A DNA stretch of 64,000 bases from Nakamurella aerolata. GTDB taxonomy: Bacteria; Actinomycetota; Actinomycetes; Mycobacteriales; Nakamurellaceae. Of the stretch, positions 53,093 through 61,740 are shown one piece after another. A program made the translations under genes and the position numbers. The stretch lies in the NCBI RefSeq assembly GCF_013002705.1, contig NZ_JABEND010000003.1, positions 1 through 64,000 on the forward strand, given 5' to 3'. The notes beneath the pieces are model-generated. The model worked only from the letters and a program-made list of their open reading frames with translations, had not been told where the DNA came from and searched no databases. How positions within the stretch are numbered: the first letter of the stretch is position 1; each line of letters starts with the position of its first letter.

Positions 53093-54903
53093 CGCTGCTG
53101 TCCTTTTCTGTCGGTGCTGTCGGTGCTGTCGGAGCTGTCGGTGCTCACGCTGGGGGTGGCTGCGGTGCTGCTGCTGTCGATCGGCGGCGCCGGCCCGTCG
53201 GATGAGGCTGTGCCGGTGCCGGCGGTGGGCAGCCCGAGTTCGGCGGCGTCCTGCGGGTTCTCGTCCGGCCGCAGCGTGGCCAGGTGCATCACGCTCTCCG
53301 AGTTCGCCTCGCCGGCGCTCAACTCGCCGGTCACCCGGCCCTCGCTCATCACGATCACCCGGTGCGACATGCGAAGCACCTCAGGCAGTTCGGAGGAGAT
53401 CATGATGATCGACTTGCCGTCCTTGGCCAGCCGGTTTAGCAGCTGATAGATCTCTTCCTTGGCGCCGACGTCGATGCCGCGGGTTGGCTCGTCGAAGATC
53501 AGCACGTCGCAGTCCTTGACCAGCCACTTGGCGATCACCACCTTCTGCTGGTTGCCGCCGGAGAGGTTCTGCACAATCTGGTTGACCGACGGGGTTTTCA
53601 CCCGCAGCGTCTGCACCAACTCCTTGGTGCGGTTGCGCGCCGCGCCGTCAGCGACGAAACCGAACCGGGAGAACTGGTCGCCGAGCGAGCTCAGCGCCAC
53701 GTTCGAGGTCACGTTCTGGTTCAGCAACAGGCCGTAGTGCTTGCGGTCTTCGGAGAGGTATCCGATGCCCTTCTCGGCGGCCTGCGCCGGGTTCGCCGGG
53801 TCGATGCGCTTGCCCCGCAACAGGATGCTGCCCGACGAGCGCTTGTCCGCGCCGACAATGGCCCGTGCCACCTCGGTGCGGCCGGCTCCCATCAGCCCGG
53901 CGAAACCGAGGATCTCGCCCTCCCGCAGCTCGAAGCTCACGTTCTTGAGCAGGTCTTTGGTGCTCAATCCGGAGACCTGCAGCACCACATCCCGGTCGCC
54001 GCGGACGTTCTCGGGTGCGGCGTCCGAGCGCAGTTCCCGACCGACCATCCGGGAGATGACGTCCTTCATGGTGCTGGTGCGGGTGTCAAGCGTGTCGATG
54101 AAAGCCCCGTCGCGAATGACGGTGATGCGCTGCGAGATCGCTTGCAGCTCATCCATTTTGTGTGAGATGTAGATGACCCCGGTGTCCGAGGTGACGTACC
54201 GCCGGATCAGCCCGTGCAGAGTGGCCACCTCGGCATCGTTGAGCGCCGCGGTCGGCTCGTCCATGATCAGCACCCTGGCGTCGTAGGACAGTGCCTTGGC
54301 GATTTCCACCATCTGCTGTTTGGCGACCGTCAGCGTGCCGACCCTTGCCCGCGGATTCAGCGGCAGCTGCAACCGGTCCAGCAGCTCTCGAGCGCGCCGG
54401 TTGAGCGACCTGTCGTTGGTGAAGATCCCCGCCTTGGCCCGTTCCTGACCGATGAAGATGTTCTCGGCGACCGTCAGGTCGGGCATCAGGTTGAACTCCT
54501 GATGGATGATCGCGATGCCGAGGTCCTGCGCCTGCTTGGGGCTGCTCACCCGAAACGGCTTGCCGTCCAACGCGAAATGCCCGGCATCGGGCTGGTAGAT
54601 CCCGGACAGCAGCTTCATCAGGGTGGACTTGCCTGCGCCGTTCTCGCCGACGAGGGCGAGCACCTCGCCGTGCCGCAGGTTGAGGTGCATCCCGGACAGT
54701 GCCTTCACGCCGGGGAAGCTCTTGTCCACGCCGGAAACCTCAAGCAGGTACGGCTGTTCCGGTGCACCTGCCGGCCCGCCCTGCGAATCGGGCCCCTGCT
54801 CGGACCCTAGCGGATCGGACCCCTGCGGATCGGACCCTTGCGGGTCGGACATTGCCGGCTTGCGCAGGTTGGCGGCGGTCGGGCCGGTACCTGGGGTGCT
54901 CAT
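53089..54903 (-). CDS. Sugar ABC transporter ATP-binding protein (RbsA-like, two domains)
   Basis: A 604-residue double-cassette ATPase. Cassette 1 has GENGAGKSTLMKLL, VGTLTVAKQQMVEIAKAL and LIMDEPTAAL. Cassette 2 has GFAGLMGAGRTEVARAIVG (degenerate Walker A, normal for the family), VQNLSGGNQQKVVIAKWL and LIFDEPTRGIDVGAK. The N terminus carries a short SDPQG repeat (15-base units) and the tail is Ser/Thr-rich. Its ATG overlaps the FucU stop (ATGA). Confidence 0.94.
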   Translation of the reverse strand: MSTPGTGPTAANLRKPAMSDPQGSDPQGSDPLGSEQGPDSQGGPAGAPEQPYLLEVSGVDKSFPGVKALSGMHLNLRHGEVLALVGENGAGKSTLMKLLSGIYQPDAGHFALDGKPFRVSSPKQAQDLGIAIIHQEFNLMPDLTVAENIFIGQERAKAGIFTNDRSLNRRARELLDRLQLPLNPRARVGTLTVAKQQMVEIAKALSYDARVLIMDEPTAALNDAEVATLHGLIRRYVTSDTGVIYISHKMDELQAISQRITVIRDGAFIDTLDTRTSTMKDVISRMVGRELRSDAAPENVRGDRDVVLQVSGLSTKDLLKNVSFELREGEILGFAGLMGAGRTEVARAIVGADKRSSGSILLRGKRIDPANPAQAAEKGIGYLSEDRKHYGLLLNQNVTSNVALSSLGDQFSRFGFVADGAARNRTKELVQTLRVKTPSVNQIVQNLSGGNQQKVVIAKWLVKDCDVLIFDEPTRGIDVGAKEEIYQLLNRLAKDGKSIIMISSELPEVLRMSHRVIVMSEGRVTGELSAGEANSESVMHLATLRPDENPQDAAELGLPTAGTGTASSDGPAPPIDSSSTAATPSVSTDSSDSTDSTDRKGQQR

Positions 54904-55355
54904 CGGTCCCGCCAGCTCTCGTCCGGCTCGGCAAGGCCCTTGCGTAGCAGCGCGTTTCCGTAGGCCCGCAGTTCGCCGGTGCGCAGGATCAATTGCGCCG
55001 CACCGGCTTCGGTGTAGAACGCGGCCCGGTCCAGTTCGAGTACGTCGGGCGCGCCGGCATCCGGCTCCAGGTCGAGGGCCTCGGCCAACTCCCGTTGCAC
55101 CGGTTGCCTGCGTCCGTCCGCCGACGCCATCAGGGTCAGTCGGGGGGCCGGGTCGGGGCCGGTGTCCAGCGGCAGCACCGCCCGCAGTGCCCTGACCGCC
55201 TGCGGTGTCGTCACTCCTGGCAGCTCAACCACCTCGACGCCGAGCCGGGCAGCCGGGAAGTGCGCGTCGGCGATCACCACCATGTCCGAGTGCCCCATGC
55301 CGTCGAGCGCGGCCAGTACCCGGCCGGTCAGGATCGACGGAATCCCGTTCAGCAC
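54900..55355 (-). CDS. fucU: RbsD/FucU-family sugar mutarotase
   Basis: A 151-residue FucU-type mutarotase. It has LAALDGMGHSDMVVIADAHFPA (catalytic His region), ELPGVTTPQAVRALRAVLPLD, and the C-terminal RTGELRAYGNALLRKGL. It interconverts anomers of L-fucose (or ribose in RbsD) for the dehydrogenase. GTG start. First of the four-gene fucU-rbsA-rbsC-rbsB unit. Confidence 0.88.
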   Translation of the reverse strand: MLNGIPSILTGRVLAALDGMGHSDMVVIADAHFPAARLGVEVVELPGVTTPQAVRALRAVLPLDTGPDPAPRLTLMASADGRRQPVQRELAEALDLEPDAGAPDVLELDRAAFYTEAGAAQLILRTGELRAYGNALLRKGLAEPDESWRDR

Positions 55356-55685
55356 GCCGGATCACCCGGTCCGCGCCGACCGCCGGGACACGGCGCTGCG
55401 GCTGCGCTCATCGCTGCTTCAACCTCCCTCGCCGTCCCTGTGCGGGGATCGGCAACTCTGCCTGTCGTCCGGTACTGCCTGTCGTTCAGTGCTGCCTGTC
55501 GTCCGGTGCTGCTCGGAGCCCGGTACTGCCGGTGCTGCCTGCGGTTCGCCCGCCGGCGGCGCGGACCGCTGCCACCGACCGGAGGTCGTACCCCGCTCGG
55601 TGCTGTCCGTGCTACACCCGATCGGCCGCCGCTGTCGCGGTGTGTCGGCAGTGCGGCGCGTGTTGTTGCCAGTTCGTCATCTTCG
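55356..55685. repeat. Gap with 17-base tandem repeats (55458-55525)
   Basis: A 330-base gap between fucU and the aldo/keto reductase gene. It contains four 17-base units of the form CTGCCTGTCGTCCGGTA starting at 55458, 55475, 55492 and 55509. The fucU promoter should lie within it; none is clear. Confidence 0.65.
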
Positions 55686-56744
55686 TCAGCTCGCTCCGGC
55701 CAGGAACCGCTCGGCCGCCGGTTGCCCGAGCGGAACCAACAACTTCCGTTCGGCGGCGGATCGCCACAACGCCGCGGGGATCGGCAGCCGCATCCAGGCG
55801 GCCGTCTGCGCGATCTGCTCCGGACGGCCGGCGCCCGCCACCACGCTGCCGACGCCGCCGGGGAGCTGGCCGCCGCGGCGGTTCAACAGCGAGAACTGCA
55901 GTGCGGCAGCGGGTAGCGGTACGCCGAAGCTCTCGCAGAGCCGGGCCCATTCGCCGTGCCGGCGCCGGATTTCGTCCGGCACCGGGCCGTATTCGTAGCG
56001 CGTATCTGGTGCCAGTCGTGCGCTGGCCAGCACCCCGGAGTTGAACACCGACGCACCCACAAGGCCGATGTTGTTGGCCACGCAGCGGGGCAGCACGGTG
56101 CTGGCGGCGCTCTGGTCGACCAGGGTGTACCGGCCGGCGACCATCAGCAGGTCCAGCTCGGCGCGGGTCGCGGCGGCGGCCAGCGCCGGCGTCGACATGC
56201 TGCCGACGCCGATGGCGTTCACCAGGCCTTCCTCCCGCAGTGCCGCGGCCCCCTCGATGCCGGTGTCGAGCGCGGCGTCAAGGCCGGCGTCGCTGCGCTC
56301 CGGGTCGTGCAGGTAGATGATGTCGACCCGGTCCAATCCCATGCGCCGCAACGACTCTTCGACACTGCGCCGGATGCCGCGGACGCTGAAGTCCCAGTGC
56401 CGCTTGCGTACCGCCGGCACATGGAAGTCGTTGGCCAGATCCAGCTCGTCAGCGCCCGTGGGGTTGTCGACGAGCAGTCGCCCCACCTTGGTGGAGACCA
56501 CGAATTCGGCCCGCGGTTTGCCGGAAAGAAATCGGCCGAGCCGCCGTTCGGACAGGCCGAGACCGTAGTGCGGCGCGGTGTCGAAGTAGCGGATGCCGCT
56601 GTCCCATGCGGTCTGCAGAATTTGCTCGGCCTCGGCGTCGGACAACGCCCGGAACAGGTTGCCGACATTCGCCGCGCCGTAACCGAGTTCCGGCAAGCGC
56701 AGCCGCCGGGCGGCCGGCCCCGAGGGCGCCGCCCCCTCAGCCAC
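55686..56744 (-). CDS. Aldo/keto reductase, L-fucose (D-threo-aldose) 1-dehydrogenase-like
   Basis: A 352-residue AKR. It has [20 protein letters not shown], the active-site [19 protein letters not shown] (Asp, Tyr), VSTKVGRLL (Lys), [12 protein letters not shown] (His) and a C-terminal cofactor loop. The TAPHYGxGxSE pattern is that of D-threo-aldose/L-fucose dehydrogenases, which oxidise the sugar to its lactone. The start is GTG 56744, with GGAG five bases upstream; it overlaps the enolase stop. Together with fucU, the lactonase and the dehydratase it makes an oxidative route. Confidence 0.87.
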   Translation of the reverse strand: MAEGAAPSGPAARRLRLPELGYGAANVGNLFRALSDAEAEQILQTAWDSGIRYFDTAPHYGLGLSERRLGRFLSGKPRAEFVVSTKVGRLLVDNPTGADELDLANDFHVPAVRKRHWDFSVRGIRRSVEESLRRMGLDRVDIIYLHDPERSDAGLDAALDTGIEGAAALREEGLVNAIGVGSMSTPALAAAATRAELDLLMVAGRYTLVDQSAASTVLPRCVANNIGLVGASVFNSGVLASARLAPDTRYEYGPVPDEIRRRHGEWARLCESFGVPLPAAALQFSLLNRRGGQLPGGVGSVVAGAGRPEQIAQTAAWMRLPIPAALWRSAAERKLLVPLGQPAAERFLAGAS

Positions 56745-58230
56745 GGCCACTCCAGCGGTACCGCTCAAGTGACGCCGGCAGCATCTCGGTGCCGGCCCCG
56801 GGCGCCAGCGGCGCGACGTAGTTGCCCTGCCGCAGCTCCACCGGGGTGACGAAGTGCTCGTGCAGGTGATCGACGTACTCGATGACGCGGCCGTCGACGG
56901 TGCCGGACACCGCGACGTAGTCGAACATCGACAGGTGCTGCACCGCCTCGCAGAGGCCGACCCCGCCGGCGTGCGGGCAGACCGGGACGTCGAACTGGGC
57001 CGCCAGCAACAGCATTGCCAGGTTCTCGTTGACGCCGGCCACCCTGGTGGCGTCGATCTGCGCGACCTGCAGCGCACCGGCCTGCAGGAACTGCTTGAAC
57101 ATCACCCGGTTTGCCATGTGCTCACCGGTCGCCACCCGGATCGGGGCCACTCCCCTGGCAATCTCGGCGTGCGCCAGCAGATCGTCCGGATTGGTCGGTT
57201 CTTCGATCCACACCGGATCGAACTCGGCCAGCTGCCGCACCCACTCGATCGCCTCGGCGGTCTCCCAGCGCTGGTTGGCGTCGGTGGCGATGCGGATCTC
57301 AGTGCCGACCACCTCGCGGGCGATGGCCATGCGGCGGCGGTCGTCGGCGACGTTGCCGCCAACCTTGAGCTTGATCTGCGCGAAACCCTGCTGCACCGCT
57401 TCGGCGCACAGCCGGGCCAGCTTCTCGTCGGAGTAGCCGAGCCAACCCGGCGTAGTGGTGTATGCCGGATATCCGTTGCGCCGCAACGCTTCGATCCGCT
57501 CACCGCGGCTGTCCTCCCACCTGCGCAGCCGGCTCAGCGCCTGCTCGGGGGTGAGCACGTCGGTCAGGTACCGGAAGTCGACGAGGTCGACAAGGGCTTC
57601 GGACGGCATCTCGGACAGCAAGAGCCACAACGGCTTTCCCGCCAGCTTGGCCTTCAGGTCCCACATGGCGTTGACCACGGCCCCGATCGCCATCTGCATG
57701 ACGCCCTTCTCCGGGCCCAGCCACCGCAGCTGCGAATCGTGCACCAGCTCGCGCCAGAGGCCGCCCAGATCGTCCAGCACGGCCCGCACCGGGCGGCCGA
57801 TCAGCCGTTCGGCGACCGACGCCACCGCCGCCAGCTGGATGTCGTTGCCGCGGCCGATGGTGAACACGAAGGCGTGTCCGGACGGCAGGTCGCCGTCCGG
57901 TGCCGCCGGGTGGTCACCCTGCCGCTGAACACCCTGCTCCTGAACACCATGATCCTGAACCCCGCGACCTTGAACACCGCGACCTTGAACACCCAGATCG
58001 ACCCGCAGGTAGGCCGCGGAATAGTCGGGGTCCGGGTTCATCGCATCGGAGCCGTCGAGGAACTGCGAGGTCGGGAAGCGCACGTCCACCGTGTCGATGC
58101 CGCTGATCACCACCCCGTCGAGAGAGCTGGCGTTGGACGGGAAGCTGGCAGCGGTACCGTCGGCGGCGCTGTCGACGGGGGCGGGCCCGGCGGTGCGCGG
58201 GCCGGCACTCAGACGTGTGTACACCGGCAC
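56737..58230 (-). CDS. L-fuconate dehydratase-like enolase-superfamily enzyme
   Basis: A 497-residue mandelate-racemase-type enolase, closest in layout to L-fuconate dehydratase: [21 protein letters not shown] with PDYSAAYL, then the KLKVGG Lys region, [12 protein letters not shown] metal Asp, [10 protein letters not shown] metal Glu, [17 protein letters not shown], and CPHAGGVGL with a catalytic His. It dehydrates L-fuconate to 2-keto-3-deoxy-L-fuconate. The N-terminal domain contains a repeat insert (GVQGRGVQ... at about 80-105, 15-base units). GTG start; an internal start is less likely since conserved strands begin near residue 40. Confidence 0.86.
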   Translation of the reverse strand: MPVYTRLSAGPRTAGPAPVDSAADGTAASFPSNASSLDGVVISGIDTVDVRFPTSQFLDGSDAMNPDPDYSAAYLRVDLGVQGRGVQGRGVQDHGVQEQGVQRQGDHPAAPDGDLPSGHAFVFTIGRGNDIQLAAVASVAERLIGRPVRAVLDDLGGLWRELVHDSQLRWLGPEKGVMQMAIGAVVNAMWDLKAKLAGKPLWLLLSEMPSEALVDLVDFRYLTDVLTPEQALSRLRRWEDSRGERIEALRRNGYPAYTTTPGWLGYSDEKLARLCAEAVQQGFAQIKLKVGGNVADDRRRMAIAREVVGTEIRIATDANQRWETAEAIEWVRQLAEFDPVWIEEPTNPDDLLAHAEIARGVAPIRVATGEHMANRVMFKQFLQAGALQVAQIDATRVAGVNENLAMLLLAAQFDVPVCPHAGGVGLCEAVQHLSMFDYVAVSGTVDGRVIEYVDHLHEHFVTPVELRQGNYVAPLAPGAGTEMLPASLERYRWSGRG

Positions 58231-58237
58231 AGACTAG

Positions 58238-58248
58238 ACATCGGATGT
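58238..58248. promoter_or_regulatory. Candidate regulator site in divergent sugar-cluster promoter
   Basis: Perfect palindrome ACATCGGATGT (arms ACATC/GATGT) eight bases before the dehydratase start codon, between the divergent dehydratase and SDR genes. Size and symmetry suit a FadR/GntR or LacI-type operator. Confidence 0.4.
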
Positions 58249-58396
58249 TTGCCGCGTCAACGCTATGCTGCGACAAGATCGGCGGCCGCAGTCCGCGGAT
58301 CGATCCGATGACCAGCGCGCCGGTCCGCGCACCACTCGAGATCCGCGCACCACCCAAGGCCGCGCACCAGCGCACCACCCAAGGAGAACCCCCGCC

Positions 58397-59197
58397 GTGA
58401 GCAAGGTGAGCACAGTCAGCAACGAATCCAGTCCCACCCCGGCGGGCGGCGAGTTCGACTCGCTGGTCGCGATCGTCACCGGCGGCGCCTCCGGCATCGG
58501 CGCGGCGATCACCCGCCGCCTACAGGCCGGCGGTGCCAGGGTGGCCGTGCTGGACCGGGACCCGGCCGCCGCGCCCGACGGCTCGCTGCCGATCGCCTGC
58601 GACGTCACCGACGACGCATCGGTGCGCGCGGCCGTCGAGCGGACCGTCACCGAACTCGGTCGGCTGGACATCGTGATCAACAACGCGGGCATCGGCGCGC
58701 AGGGCACGGTGGCCGACAACGACGACGAGCAGTGGCACCAGGTGTGGGACGTGAATGTGGTCGGCATGGTCAGGGTGGCCAGGGCCGCGCTGCCCCACCT
58801 GCGGGAATCGCCGGTGGCGGCGATCGTCAACACCTCGTCGATCGCCGCCACCGCCGGGCTGCCGCAGCGGGCGCTGTACAGCGCCACCAAGGGCGCGGTG
58901 CTGTCGCTGACCAAGGCCATGGCGGCCGATCACCTGCCGGAAGGCATCAGGGTCAACGCGGTGAACCCCGGCACCGCCGACACCCCGTGGATCGGCCGGC
59001 TGCTGGACAGCGCGCCGGATCCGGCGGCCGAGCGGGCCGCGCTCAATGCGCGCCAGCCGCACGGGCGGCTGGTCGCGGCGGACGAGGTCGCCGGCGCCGT
59101 CGCCTACCTGGCCTCGCCGGCGTCCGGATCGACCACCGGCGTCGGGCTGGCGGTGGACGGCGGCATGCAGGAACTGCGGCTGCGCCCGCGCGGCTGA
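58397..59197 (+). CDS. SDR, probable 2-keto-3-deoxy-fuconate dehydrogenase type
   Basis: A 266-residue classical SDR. It has AIVTGGASGIGAAITRRL, DIVINNAGIG, the catalytic Ser in IVNTSSIAATAGLP and Tyr-x3-Lys in YSATK, NPGTADTPWIGRLL, and GLAVDGGM. Similar enzymes oxidise 2-keto-3-deoxy-L-fuconate. The start is GTG with AAGGAG ten bases upstream. Divergent from the dehydratase; the specific substrate is inferred from the cluster. Confidence 0.85.
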   Translation: MSKVSTVSNESSPTPAGGEFDSLVAIVTGGASGIGAAITRRLQAGGARVAVLDRDPAAAPDGSLPIACDVTDDASVRAAVERTVTELGRLDIVINNAGIGAQGTVADNDDEQWHQVWDVNVVGMVRVARAALPHLRESPVAAIVNTSSIAATAGLPQRALYSATKGAVLSLTKAMAADHLPEGIRVNAVNPGTADTPWIGRLLDSAPDPAAERAALNARQPHGRLVAADEVAGAVAYLASPASGSTTGVGLAVDGGMQELRLRPRG

Positions 59198-59340
59198 ACG
59201 CGCCCGCCCACTGCTGGTGCCGCCCCGTTGCCCGCACTGCCCGCAATGCTCGCGCGTCGGCAGCGGCGCGCTCGCCCGCTGCTCGCGCGGTGGTTCTACC
59301 CGGCCGGCATCAGCGCCGGAGAGCCGCCCGCAACTAGCGC

Positions 59341-59405
59341 TTGACTGAGTAATCGATTTCCGGCAGTCTTTGTGCGGATTCAAACGATCACCGCCGATTC
59401 AACGA
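59341..59405 (+). promoter_or_regulatory. Candidate promoter region with direct repeat before the isomerase gene
   Basis: TTGACT at 59341 opens an AT-richer stretch; a direct repeat GATTCAAACGA (59377-59387) and GATTCAACGA (59396-59405) is spaced 19 bases. It may bind a regulator on one DNA face. I cannot fix a -10 element. Confidence 0.3.
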
Positions 59406-59472
59406 GTACCGCCGCGGACCTCGCCGGTTGCTGCCCGGGGAGTCACCGGTGTCGGGCAGAGGAGCCGCCGTC

Positions 59473-61143
59473 ATGACAACTCAGGCCGCAACTGGCTATC
59501 AGCTGCCGCAGCCACGCACCTACCCCAAGGCCGAGCCCGGCGCGGTGTACACCGTCGCCAGCGGCGACCTGCGCCTGTCCGCCAACGTCACCTGCTGGCC
59601 GACCCAGCAGCAGTTGGAGTCCGATCTCACCGCAGCGGTGGAATCGTTGGGGTACAAGGTGATTCGTGGTCACCAGGTCGATCCCGACACCGGGCACGGG
59701 TTCATCGACAGCCAGCGCGCCGGCATCGAGGTGTTCAAGGACATCCCGCCGGACGCGCCGCTGATCGTGGTCGAGGCGGTGTGGCAGTACAGCCACCACG
59801 TGCTGGCCGGCCTGAAGAGCCACCGCGGGCCGATCCTGTTGGTGGCCAATTGGTCCGGTGAGTTTCCAGGACTGGTCGGCCTGCTCGGGCTCGCCGGATC
59901 GCTGACCAAGGCCGGCGTCAACTACTCGGCGCTGTGGAGCAAGGACTTCACCGACCAGTGGGCGAAGGACAAGCTGGCCGAGTGGCTGCAGACCGGCAGC
60001 GTCACCCACGACACCAGCCACGTCCGCGCCCTGCCGGAGCTGCCGGACACTCCCGAGGTCGAACTCGGCAAAGCTCTTGCGGCGCAACTGCAGCAGGACA
60101 AGGCCATCATCGGCGTCTTCGACGAGGGCTGCATGGGGATGTACAACGCCATCGTCGACGACGAACTGCTCAACCCGCTCGGCATCTTCAAGGAGCGGCT
60201 CAGCCAATCGGCGCTGGTTGCCGAGATGAACCGGGTGCCGGACGAAGAGGCCAAGGACGTGCGCGCCTGGCTGGACGAGCGCGGCATGGACTTCCGCACC
60301 GGCACCGACGAGGCGACCGAGCTCACCGACGAGCAGCTGCACAGCCAGTTCAAGATGTACATTGCCGCGCTACGCATCGCCGAGGATTTCGGGTTGGACG
60401 CGGTCGGTATCCAGTATCAGCAGGGGCTCAAGGACACCGTGCCGGCATCGGATCTGGCCGAGGGTCTGCTGAACAACGTCGAGCGCCCGCCGGTACGTTC
60501 CCGCGACGGCAGCCGCGAGCTGTACGCCGGGGCGCCGCTGCCGCACTTCAACGAGGTGGACGAGGGCGTTGCGGTGGATTCCCTTGTCACCAACCGGACC
60601 TGGACGGCGATGGGGCTTGACCCGGCGACCACCCTGCACGACATCCGTTGGGGCGAAAGCTATCCGGTGGACGGGGTTGACAAGCCGGAGAGCTTCGTCT
60701 GGGTCTTCGAGATCTCCGGGTCGGTGCCGGCCAGCCACAACGGCGGGTACCACAAGAGCTACTCGATGCGGCAGCCGCCGATGTTCTTCCCGCTGGGCGG
60801 CGGCACCCTGTCCGGCGTGTCCAAGCCGGGCGAGATCGTCTGGTCGCGGGTGTACATCGAGAACGGTGAGCTGAACGTCGATCTCGGCCGCGGCACCGTC
60901 GTCGAGTTGCCCGAGGAAGAGACCCGACGGCGGCTGGACGCCACCAACCCGGAGTGGCCGATCATGCATGCGGTGCTGCACGGCGTCGACCGCGACCAGC
61001 TGATGGCGCGGCACAAGGCCAACCATGCGAACGTCGCCTACGCCCCCGACGCCGACACCGCCGACAAGGCCCTGGCCGCCAAGGCCGCCATGTTCGACGC
61101 CCTCGGCGTCAAGGTGCACCTGGCCGGCGAGGTCAATCTCTAG
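59473..61143 (+). CDS. L-fucose/L-arabinose-isomerase-like enzyme
   Basis: A 556-residue protein of the L-fucose isomerase fold. It has VTCWPTQQQLESDL, VVEAVWQYSHHVLAGLKSH, ILLVANWSGEFPGLVGLLG, GVFDEGCMGMYNAIVDDELL (catalytic Glu and metal Asp region), AVGIQYQQGLKDTVPASDLAEG and later GGYHKSYSMRQPPMFFPLGGG. The fold interconverts aldoses and ketoses; the exact sugar is uncertain. AGAGGAG precedes ATG 59473. It ends a plus-strand SDR-isomerase pair. Confidence 0.8.
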   Translation: MTTQAATGYQLPQPRTYPKAEPGAVYTVASGDLRLSANVTCWPTQQQLESDLTAAVESLGYKVIRGHQVDPDTGHGFIDSQRAGIEVFKDIPPDAPLIVVEAVWQYSHHVLAGLKSHRGPILLVANWSGEFPGLVGLLGLAGSLTKAGVNYSALWSKDFTDQWAKDKLAEWLQTGSVTHDTSHVRALPELPDTPEVELGKALAAQLQQDKAIIGVFDEGCMGMYNAIVDDELLNPLGIFKERLSQSALVAEMNRVPDEEAKDVRAWLDERGMDFRTGTDEATELTDEQLHSQFKMYIAALRIAEDFGLDAVGIQYQQGLKDTVPASDLAEGLLNNVERPPVRSRDGSRELYAGAPLPHFNEVDEGVAVDSLVTNRTWTAMGLDPATTLHDIRWGESYPVDGVDKPESFVWVFEISGSVPASHNGGYHKSYSMRQPPMFFPLGGGTLSGVSKPGEIVWSRVYIENGELNVDLGRGTVVELPEEETRRRLDATNPEWPIMHAVLHGVDRDQLMARHKANHANVAYAPDADTADKALAAKAAMFDALGVKVHLAGEVNL

Positions 61144-61171
61144 CGGACAACAGCGGGCAACACTGTCCGTC

Positions 61172-61716
61172 ATGGTGAGCGTGGCGGACTGCGAACGAGT
61201 CCAGGACGCACTGGTTCTCGCTCCGGGCCGGCCAGTTCGGTGGCCGGTGTGGAGTGACGGGCCGTTGCGCTGGGTCGACGGGCCGGACGGGCTGAACCTG
61301 ATGTTCCCGCCCGGGTTGTCCGCCAGGGCGCTCGCCGGCGTGGGCTCGCCGGCATCTTCGACAGGGCGGTGTGGCCGCCGTTCCGGCGGCAGGGGCTCGG
61401 CACCGCCCTGCTGAGTGCGGTGTGCCGGGCCGCCATGCAGGCCGGCGCCACCCGTGCTGTGCTCAATGCCACACCCGACGGCAAGCTGCTCTACAGCAGC
61501 TGCGGGTTCACCCAGATCGGCGTCGGCGACACCTGGTGGTGGCCAGCCGCAGCCGAACTCACCAGGCTGACGCCCGGACCGGCCACCGGTAGCCGGGTTG
61601 GCCACCGATCGCCGTCCGGTCTTGATTGCCGGCTGGTCTTGATTGCCGGTCTGTCGCGCCCGGCCGCGGCGCGCCTGGACGGCTCGATCCTGCGCTCTCG
61701 ATACGGTGATCGGTAA
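61172..61716 (+). pseudogene. Broken GNAT acetyltransferase
   Basis: Two overlapping frames carry pieces of one acetyltransferase. Frame 1 (from ATG 61172) gives VADCERVQDALVLAP... to about 61340. Frame 2 continues with GLAGIFDRAVWPPFRRQGLGTALLSAV (acetyl-CoA loop RRQGLG) and LLYSSCGFTQIGVGDTWWW. The change of frame lies around 61330-61365. The whole is also short for a GNAT with this N terminus, so the centre may be deleted. Either decayed or a sequencing slip. Confidence 0.65.
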
Positions 61717-61740
61717 GCCTTTCTGGGAGGAGCCCGCCGC

